Shown here: positions 57,969 to 64,000 of the stretch, in pieces
How positions within the stretch are numbered: position 1 is the first letter of the stretch
How the letters are laid out: each line of letters begins with the position of its first letter
Assembly: GCF_050859025.1 (NCBI RefSeq)
Contig: NZ_CP138200.1
Span: forward strand, 5,766,001-5,830,000
Length of the DNA: 64,000 bases
Source of the DNA: Wukongibacter sp050859025
GTDB taxonomy: Bacteria; Bacillota; Clostridia; Peptostreptococcales; Caminicellaceae
Direction: 5' to 3'
The notes under the pieces: generated by a model
Database searches by the model: none
What the model was told of the DNA's origin: nothing
Seen by the model: only the letters and a program-made list of their open reading frames with translations
Translations under genes and position numbers: made by a program

Positions 57969-58312
57969 TTTTCCTCCTTTATTGATGTCTTTTCATTATG
58001 ATCTAAATGCTAATGTATAAAATTCAAATCATAATTTTTAAATGTTATAAAGTTCATATATTAAAACTTAATTTATGCATATCTAAATCCTTAATGCTTC
58101 TAGAACCTTAGATATATATAAATTAATAGCTTTACTTAAACCTCTATAATGCTCTAAAACCAAAAATTTTATTCCATTTTAAGGCTATACCACACATCAC
58201 TCTATATAGAATATCACAAATCAATCAATTAGTAATTAACTTAGACGTTTTTATACTTGTATAAAGCTTAGACTTTGTATACATATATGTGATATAGCCA
58301 TAACATACTAAA
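57969..58312. repeat. Spacer with hairpin element E2 (58061-58139)
   Basis: No gene. TTAAAACTTAATTTATGCAT...ATCTAA pairs with TTAGATATATATAAATTAAT... TTAA. It resembles E1 and E3 in the arm sequence ACTTAATTTAT. The promoter of the mutase operon should also lie here. Confidence 0.55.
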
Positions 58313-59812
58313 TTACTTGATTTTCATTGAGCCTGTTTTAAGGAATCTAGCATGCCAAGATAATGATTCACCAATTATATGTGGTTGATGCTTAAATTTA
58401 CCTTTACTTGCTCTTTCGAAATAATCCTTAAGCATTGGTTTGTAGTCTGGATGAGCACAATTTTCTATGATTTTCTTTGCTCTCTCAGTCGGTGAAGTGT
58501 TTCTTAAGTCTGCTAAACCTTGCTCTGTAACTACAACTGCAACATCATGTTCAGTATGGTCAACGTGTGAAACCATTGGCACTACTGAAGAAATATCTCC
58601 ATTCTTAGCAGTTGATACAGTAGTAAATATTGAAAGATATGCATTTCTAGTAAAGTCTCCTGAACCTCCGAGACCATTCATCATTCTTGATCCCATTATA
58701 TTTGTTGAGTTAACATGTCCATAGATATCAAACTCTATAGCAGTGTTCATTGCTATTACACCAAGTCTTCTAGCTACCTCTGGGTTGTTTGAAATTTCTA
58801 GTGGTCTCAATATACAGTATTTAGCATAGTGTTCCATGTTTTCATGTAGTCTCTTCAATCCTTCTTCTGAAGGAGTTAATGAACAACCTGAAGCTACAGT
58901 TACTTTTCCTGCATCTATTAGGTCAAACATTGAATCCTGGATAACTTCTGTATAGCAGGTTAAGTTTTCAAATTTTGATTGGGTTAAACCACCTAAAACT
59001 GCATTAGCCACTGATCCAACTCCTGATTGAAGCGGTAATAAATTCTTTGGTAATCTTCCTACTTTAACTTCATGCTCTAAAAACTCAATTATATGACCAG
59101 ATATCTTTTTAGAATCTTCATCTATAGGTCCAAGTGGTCTAACATTATCCTTAATGTCACATTCAACTATTGCCACTATTTTTTCTGGGTCACAAGGAAT
59201 GTATGTTGTCCCTATTCTATCTCCTGAACTAGTAATAGGAATAGGTTTTCTATGTGGAGGGTTTTCTGTCATGTAGATATCATGCATACCCTCTAATTCC
59301 ATTGGCTGGCTTGTATTTATCTCAACTATTACAATATCTGCATTGCTGATGGCTTGAGGAGATATTCCAACGGATGTAGTTGGTATTATTCCACCTTCCT
59401 CAGTTATTGCTAATGCCTCTACAACTGCAACATCTATTTTCCCCAAATATCCATAATTTATAAATTGTGCAACATGACTTAAATGCATGTCTTGATACAT
59501 AACCTTACCTTCATTTATAGCATTTCTAGAAAATTTATTAGTTTGATATGGATATCTTCTTTTCATAACACCTGTTCTTGCAAGCGCACCATCCATTTCA
59601 TCACCAACAGAGGCACCAGTAATAACAGTTAGCCCTATTTTTTCTCCATTTTCAGCTCTCTTCGCTACAGCTAATGGTACAGCCTTTGGATAGCCAGATG
59701 GTGTAAATCCACTAGTTGCCATTACCATTCCATCTTTTATAAACATAGCTGCTTCATCGGCTGACATTATTTTATTTTTAAGATCTTCTCTTCTTATTCT
59801 ATCTGCTATCAT
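58313..59812 (-). CDS. Acetyl-CoA hydrolase/transferase-family CoA-transferase (probably succinate/propionyl-CoA)
   Basis: About 499 residues from the ATG at 59812, eight bases after AGGAGG. It belongs to the Cat1/ScpC/acetyl-CoA hydrolase family. Conserved features are MVMATSGFTPSGYPKAVP near the N-terminus, a VEINTSQPMELEGMHDIY region, and a GLGGSGDFTRNAYLSIF segment near the C-terminus. A glutamate in the C-terminal half forms the CoA thioester. Context (mutase, decarboxylase) points to propionyl-CoA:succinate CoA transfer, which would activate succinate without ATP. Acetyl-CoA may also be used. Confidence 0.9.
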   Translation of the reverse strand: MIADRIRREDLKNKIMSADEAAMFIKDGMVMATSGFTPSGYPKAVPLAVAKRAENGEKIGLTVITGASVGDEMDGALARTGVMKRRYPYQTNKFSRNAINEGKVMYQDMHLSHVAQFINYGYLGKIDVAVVEALAITEEGGIIPTTSVGISPQAISNADIVIVEINTSQPMELEGMHDIYMTENPPHRKPIPITSSGDRIGTTYIPCDPEKIVAIVECDIKDNVRPLGPIDEDSKKISGHIIEFLEHEVKVGRLPKNLLPLQSGVGSVANAVLGGLTQSKFENLTCYTEVIQDSMFDLIDAGKVTVASGCSLTPSEEGLKRLHENMEHYAKYCILRPLEISNNPEVARRLGVIAMNTAIEFDIYGHVNSTNIMGSRMMNGLGGSGDFTRNAYLSIFTTVSTAKNGDISSVVPMVSHVDHTEHDVAVVVTEQGLADLRNTSPTERAKKIIENCAHPDYKPMLKDYFERASKGKFKHQPHIIGESLSWHARFLKTGSMKIK

Positions 59813-59895
59813 CACGTTTCCTCCTTAATTTTTACATTTTTTCTATATACAAAACCATTCTCTACAAACTAATTTTATTGGTTTATTGACAAAAA

Positions 59896-59946
59896 AAAGT
59901 TAGATAAACTGGAATATTACAAATAAACTACCAGTTATCTAACTTT
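59896..59946 (-). terminator. Terminator after the DUF3870 gene
   Basis: AAAGTTAGATA(A)ACTGG pairs with CCAGTTATCTAACTTT; a T8 run follows on the minus strand. It separates DUF3870 from the CoA-transferase transcript. Confidence 0.85.
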
Positions 59947-60022
59947 CTTTCATTCATTAATAGAACAAAAGGTCATTTTGTTCCCATAAATAATAAAGTT
60001 AAATGTAGATTAATCGAAGTTT

Positions 60023-60358
60023 TTAATTTTCTTCTGGTTCAAAATTATTTTCTTTGATTTGCTTGAACTTCTCGTGACACGTCTTAAGTGCTGAAATTAA
60101 CGCTTTTTTTGCAGATCCAAAATACTTCTCCTTTACCGCCTTATGAATCTCTCCATAATCATTGAGATCTTTCCCTAAGACAAGTTCTTTAAAGAATTCC
60201 TTTGAAACCCTCGTAACTAAGGAACAATCTGCATCTACAATAATACCGGTGCTCTTATCTACTATTAAGCCCACAGCAATAACTCTATAGAGCTCAGTAG
60301 CAGTGATTCCTTTCGGAAGCTTAGCATATCCGGTTAAAAAGATTTCATTAGGATCCAA
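60023..60358 (-). CDS. DUF3870-type small protein
   Basis: 111 residues starting at TTG, with AGAAGGCG just upstream. EIFLTGYAKLPKGITATELY and VGLIVDKSTGIIVDADCSLVT match the DUF3870 family. Function is unknown. It is a compact alpha/beta protein with no signal peptide. Its place among propionate-pathway genes suggests a regulatory or accessory role in CoA-ester metabolism; that is inference from context only. It has its own terminator. Confidence 0.7.
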   Translation of the reverse strand: MDPNEIFLTGYAKLPKGITATELYRVIAVGLIVDKSTGIIVDADCSLVTRVSKEFFKELVLGKDLNDYGEIHKAVKEKYFGSAKKALISALKTCHEKFKQIKENNFEPEEN

Positions 60359-60711
60359 TATATCGCCTTCTTACTTAATATAGGATTATTATATGTCTTT
60401 ACTTATATGGCAGAAAGAAGTTGAATCGCTTTTTACAATCTTCCTGTCTCCATTTATTCTAACATTTTTTTAACAAGTTGTGAAGTATGTTGGATATACT
60501 TTTAAACAAAATCTTCGATTTTTATAGACCTAAATATTAATCTACACTACGTTTTATAGGGATTCAAGTAGAGACTTTAATTTATACATGTCCAAAACTC
60601 CCACAAACGCTGAGTATTTGTACATGTATAAATTAAGTTCTACTATTTGAACCCTATATAGATAACCAATATTTAAATTTTCTGTTTTTTTAAGTTATGA
60701 TACCTCTCTTA
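60359..60711. repeat. Spacer with hairpin element E3 (60552-60661)
   Basis: No gene. 45-base imperfect arms (TTTTATAGGGATTCAAGTAG... and ...CTACTATTTGAACCCTATATAG) enclose a 20-base centre that includes CGCTGAGTA. The arms contain AATTTATACATGT, related to E1 and E2. It looks like a small non-autonomous transposable element. Confidence 0.65.
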
Positions 60712-62079
60712 TTACATTGGTAGGTTGTGTAATACAATTGTGAATATAACCATTCCTAACAATGCAAATGGATAAGTTGCTCCATAACCAGCTGCTGGTT
60801 CATCACTACCAACTGCATCTATAGCTGCTCCAAGTCCTGGAGTTGAAGTCATACCACCACATATAGCTCCTGATAACATAATCCAATTGATTTTAAATAC
60901 ATATTTTCCTATAATGAAACCAACCATCATTGCCACTACTCCAACAACTAAAGAAACTAGAGCTAAATAAGCGCCAGATCCAGTTAAAGCATCAAACACC
61001 TTAAAGCCATATCTTAATCCAACTATTGCTAAGAAGAAAGCTAGTGATAACTGTCTTACTACTCCTAATATTTTATTATTCATTCTAAAGTGTAGGTTTC
61101 CAATTTTGCCAATATATCCTAAGACAAGAGAACCAATAAGAACTCCACCTGTTGAACCTAGACTGAAATATCCAAGAGGTCCAAGGTTAATTTGAAACTT
61201 ACCTAATGTATAACCAAGGAAACAAGCTACTGCAAAGGCCGTTAAATCGAAGCTTACTTCTGGAATTTCCTTCACGCCTGAAGCTCCCTTAGCTGCTTCC
61301 ATCTCAGCTCTAAGAGTTCTCATTTCTTCGTCAACTTTAATTCCAAAGATCCTTGGGAAGAAGTTTACTGCAATTATAACTATAAGAACTCCAAATGGAT
61401 ATCCGATAGCATGGCCTACACCAATACCAGCTTCTGCATTTTTAATAAATTGTTCTCCCTGCTCTTTAGTCAGCTTATAAGTTGCTAAATCAACTGTACT
61501 TGGATCAAATCCAATGTCCCTTAGTATAAATTCTTTTTCTTCCAAGCTAGCATTATCAAATTCTTCAACCCTATGACTTGAATGTCCTCTTGCAGTTTCT
61601 ATTGCCGCTGCAAGTCCTGGAGAGCTAGTAAGAGCTCCAGTATAAACTCCTGAAACTTCATAAGGGTTTGCACTTGGGCTTAATCGAGTCATTCCATAGG
61701 TAGCTGATGCGCCAAGTAAAGTTATTATAAATCCTAAGACTACAAACTTCAGACCGTATTTCTTAAGAACTAAACCCATATCCTTAGCTGCTAAAAGTCC
61801 GACTGCCGCAACAAATAGAATAAGGAATAGACTGAAAAAGTCCTTTGGTATGACACCGACCTTCATCAACGACGCAGCCGCTGTGTTCTCGCCAAGCCCT
61901 TTAGCATATTTAAGTGCCCACCATCCAATAACTAAACCAGAAAAAAGTGTTCCTGATACACCAAAGTTAAACTTACCAAATTTAATTTTACCGAATAGCA
62001 TACCTGTAAAAACTGCTAAAAACATAAGTATAAATGGATTTAATATCCAAGCTACAGCACCAAACTTTACAAATTCCAT
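60712..62079 (-). CDS. AspT/YidE-family transporter
   Basis: 455 residues, about 10-11 TM segments. The duplicated AspT-Ala-Asp-exchanger region shows as GALTSSPGLAAAIETA and its later partner GAICGGMTSTPGLGAAIDAV, both with the S/T-P-G-L motif. Members exchange amino or dicarboxylic acids; AspT itself trades aspartate for alanine. Here the neighbouring malic enzyme and fumarase make a C4-dicarboxylate substrate plausible. No cytosolic TrkA-C pair is clear, unlike many YidE proteins. AGGGGG precedes the ATG. Confidence 0.75.
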   Translation of the reverse strand: MEFVKFGAVAWILNPFILMFLAVFTGMLFGKIKFGKFNFGVSGTLFSGLVIGWWALKYAKGLGENTAAASLMKVGVIPKDFFSLFLILFVAAVGLLAAKDMGLVLKKYGLKFVVLGFIITLLGASATYGMTRLSPSANPYEVSGVYTGALTSSPGLAAAIETARGHSSHRVEEFDNASLEEKEFILRDIGFDPSTVDLATYKLTKEQGEQFIKNAEAGIGVGHAIGYPFGVLIVIIAVNFFPRIFGIKVDEEMRTLRAEMEAAKGASGVKEIPEVSFDLTAFAVACFLGYTLGKFQINLGPLGYFSLGSTGGVLIGSLVLGYIGKIGNLHFRMNNKILGVVRQLSLAFFLAIVGLRYGFKVFDALTGSGAYLALVSLVVGVVAMMVGFIIGKYVFKINWIMLSGAICGGMTSTPGLGAAIDAVGSDEPAAGYGATYPFALLGMVIFTIVLHNLPM

Positions 62080-62190
62080 ATTTTTTCCCCCTATTCTAGG
62101 TTTTTATTAGTTTTTTATAAAAGCTTTCTTATTATTCCTATTTTTTTACATTCCTCCTTTCTTACTAATTTAGCTTGTTAAGCTTTATAA

Positions 62191-62327
62191 TTACACGAAA
62201 CGGCATACCATAAATCTTAAGATATAATTTATTTCCATAATTTCTATAATTATCGGCTTTCCTAATTAAAATCCCCTTCATATTATTAATTTGGAAAGCT
62301 GGTAACACCGTATGTCGTGCCGTGTAA
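62191..62327 (-). ncRNA. Structured leader candidate upstream of the AspT-family gene
   Basis: On the minus strand the ends TTACACG / CGTGTAA and CATAC / GTATG pair to close a 137-nt region. Inside is a long hairpin (CTTTCC-AATTAA / TTAATT-GGAAAG type arms) with a GGGG-containing loop and two short AT hairpins. It lies 110 bases upstream of the transporter start and downstream of the malic enzyme stop on the same strand. The multi-helix layout resembles a cis-regulatory RNA, but a small palindromic transposon is an alternative. It does not match a riboswitch class I can recall. Confidence 0.4.
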
Positions 62328-62373
62328 AATCCTATTTTTCTTTAGATCTAATTTAATATCTTTAAAGACTCAT

Positions 62374-63549
62374 TTATATCCTGTTAACTCCAGTCTTAAT
62401 AGCTGCTTCTTTTACTGCACTTGCAACATTTTGGGCTATTCTCCTGTCAAAGGCCTTAGGAAGTATAGACTCTACAGTTAATTCTTCCTCTGATATGGTT
62501 TCAGCTATTGCATAGGCTGCTGCCACCTTCATCTCTTCGTTTATATCAGAAGCCCTTACATCCAAAGTTCCTCTAAATATTCCAGGAAAGGCCAATACAT
62601 TATTAACTTGATTAGGAAAATCTGATCTCCCTGTTCCTACTATAAATGCTCCTCCAGCCTTAGCTTCCTCTGGCATTATCTCTGGAACTGGATTAGCCAT
62701 AGCAAAAACTATTGCCTTGTCTTCCATAGTTGAAATCATTTCCTTTGTTACAATGTTAGGAGCAGATACTCCTATAAATACATCCTTACCCTTAATAACT
62801 TCTTTGAGATCTCCTGTTTCTTTATTTTTATTGGTTATCTTTGCAATTTCTAGTTGTGCCCAATTCGCTCCCTCGTAGCCTTCATGTATTGCTCCCTTTC
62901 TATCACAAAGTACAACATTTTTAACTCCAAGATTTAGCAAGAGCTTTGTTATAGCTATCCCTGCAGATCCAGCACCGTTAACCAGTATCTCTACATCCTG
63001 TAATCTTTTATTTGCAAGCTTCAATGCATTAATAAGAGCCGATGCAACAACTATTGCTGTACCATGCTGATCATCATGAAATACTGGTATATCTAATATT
63101 TGCTTAAGTTTTGCTTCTATTTCAAAGCACCTCGGTGCAGCTATATCTTCAAGATTTATTCCTCCAAATACCGGCTCCAAAAGCTTAACAGTTCTGACTA
63201 TTTCATCGGTATCCTTTGTATCCAGACAAATCGGAAAAGCGTCTACATCTGCAAAGCTTTTAAATAGTACTGACTTACCCTCCATTACAGGAATAGATGC
63301 ATGGGCTCCTATGTCTCCTAAGCCTAATACCGCTGTTCCATCACTGACTACTGCAACTAGATTTGATTTTGATGTATAATCGTAAACGGAATCCTTGTCT
63401 TTGTAGATTACTCGGCATGGCTCAGCAACTCCAGGAGTATAGGCCGTCGATAAGTCATCTTTATTTTCAACCCTTACCTTACTGTTTACTGTTATCTTTC
63501 CCTTCTTCTCCTTATGCAGCTTAAGGGCTAATTCCTTATAATCTGCCAT
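62374..63549 (-). CDS. Malic enzyme (malate dehydrogenase, oxaloacetate-decarboxylating)
   Basis: 391 residues, the short bacterial type without a C-terminal phosphotransacetylase domain. It has YTPGVAEPCR, VVSDGTAVLGLGDIG, the metal-binding EDIAAPRCFEIE and DDQHGTAIV, and a nucleotide-binding NGAGSAGIAI. It interconverts malate and pyruvate with NAD(P). It lies 14 bases after the fumarase beta gene and is presumably co-transcribed, giving a fumarate-malate-pyruvate link. Confidence 0.95.
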   Translation of the reverse strand: MADYKELALKLHKEKKGKITVNSKVRVENKDDLSTAYTPGVAEPCRVIYKDKDSVYDYTSKSNLVAVVSDGTAVLGLGDIGAHASIPVMEGKSVLFKSFADVDAFPICLDTKDTDEIVRTVKLLEPVFGGINLEDIAAPRCFEIEAKLKQILDIPVFHDDQHGTAIVVASALINALKLANKRLQDVEILVNGAGSAGIAITKLLLNLGVKNVVLCDRKGAIHEGYEGANWAQLEIAKITNKNKETGDLKEVIKGKDVFIGVSAPNIVTKEMISTMEDKAIVFAMANPVPEIMPEEAKAGGAFIVGTGRSDFPNQVNNVLAFPGIFRGTLDVRASDINEEMKVAAAYAIAETISEEELTVESILPKAFDRRIAQNVASAVKEAAIKTGVNRI

Positions 63550-63563
63550 ATTAACGCCCCCTA

Positions 63564-64000
63564 TTATCTTTGATACTTTTTTCTTTCACTTTCGTAAAGA
63601 TTATTACCTTTACTATCTATAACTACAATAGCTGGAAAGTTTTTTACTTTTAGTTTTCTGATAGCTTCTGGTCCTAGATCATCATAGGCAACAATTTCAG
63701 ATTCCTTTATAGAGTTAGAAATCAGTGCGCCGGCTCCACCGATAGCTGCAAAGTATACTGCTCCATATTTTTTCATGCCGTTAATAACCTTTTCTCCCCT
63801 ACTCCCTTTACCAATCATCCCATTTAGACCAAGCTCTAGTAGCGGTACAGTTAGATCATCCATTCTATAGCTAGTTGTTGGTCCTGCTGAACCTATTACT
63901 TGACCCGGCTTTGCTGGTGCAGGTCCAACATAATATATTATTTGATCGGTTAAATCTACAGGAAGATTTTCGCCTCTTTGTAGAGCTTCTATAAGCCTTT
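63564..64000 (-). CDS. Fumarate hydratase class I, beta subunit (runs off the window end)
   Basis: At least 145 residues; the frame continues past base 64000, so the 5' end is missing here. The visible sequence contains DQIIYYVGPAPAKPGQVIG, then SAGPTTSYRMDDLTVPLLE, then IGKGSRGEKV and YFAAIGGAGAL, all typical of the fumarase/tartrate dehydratase beta chain. It pairs with an alpha subunit holding a 4Fe-4S cluster, presumably encoded just outside the window. The ATG at 63863 is internal, not the start. It joins malic enzyme in an operon. Confidence 0.93.
   Translation of the reverse strand, partial: RLIEALQRGENLPVDLTDQIIYYVGPAPAKPGQVIGSAGPTTSYRMDDLTVPLLELGLNGMIGKGSRGEKVINGMKKYGAVYFAAIGGAGALISNSIKESEIVAYDDLGPEAIRKLKVKNFPAIVVIDSKGNNLYESERKKYQR

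Noticed and set aside
62139..62160. Start-stop codon after a perfect ribosome binding site upstream of the transporter
   Set aside because: The ATG-TAA is too close to the GGAGG for normal initiation; probably chance.

Overview
The window is low-GC Firmicutes DNA, most likely a strictly anaerobic member of the class Clostridia. Support for this is the AT-rich base composition, strong AGGAGG ribosome binding sites, a B12-dependent ribonucleotide reductase, the dusB-greA-lysS-rrn neighbourhood, and a Na+-pumping methylmalonyl-CoA decarboxylase set. I cannot name a genus from sequence alone.

Layout. 1-5.5 kb: mixed accessory DNA (WG-repeat protein, PIN-domain remnant, membrane protein, LysR regulator divergent from a QueG-like Fe-S protein). 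6.0-14.5 kb: a BlaI-repressed cluster. It encodes a very unusual fusion of a BlaR1/M56 sensor-protease to a propeller and an ABC solute-binding protein, then two sugar-type ABC permeases, an HlyD-like adaptor and a MacB-like membrane protein; no ATPase is encoded here. 14.5-21.9 kb: a plastic region with an MCP remnant, a lipoprotein and a membrane-tailed sigma factor, an XRE/ImmA repressor-protease pair with matching operators, two tiny peptide genes, an AraC-like regulator, a serine resolvase, and several decayed copies of one insertion-sequence end. 22.0-25.8 kb: a complete short type II CBASS anti-phage operon (CD-NTase, Cap2 E1-E2, Cap3 JAB protease, Cap15 two-TM beta-barrel effector). 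26.1-27.2 kb: a DUF5677-like gene bounded by complementary integron-like core sites and an attC-like palindrome.

27.8-34.9 kb is the most novel part. It is an operon of four tyrosine-recombinase-like proteins plus a small HTH protein. Two recombinases carry long N-terminal arrays of zinc ribbons (7 and 15 units), and the larger one ends in a GIY-YIG nuclease domain. The operon is flanked by two 19-bp palindromes of identical architecture.

35-49.3 kb is core genome on the minus strand: nrdJ with an NrdR-type promoter, a thioredoxin-like protein, an rRNA operon (16S, tRNA-Ile, 23S, 5S), lysS, greA, dusB, coaX and birA. 49.7-64 kb is a minus-strand propionate/methylmalonyl-CoA module. Fumarase and malic enzyme link fumarate, malate and pyruvate. 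A CoA-transferase activates succinate. A two-subunit B12 mutase with its MeaB chaperone and an epimerase make (S)-methylmalonyl-CoA. The biotin-dependent decarboxylase then makes propionyl-CoA while exporting Na+. The biotin ligase BirA lies next to the biotin-carrier genes. The spacers of this module hold a family of hairpin elements and a structured leader candidate upstream of an AspT-family transporter.
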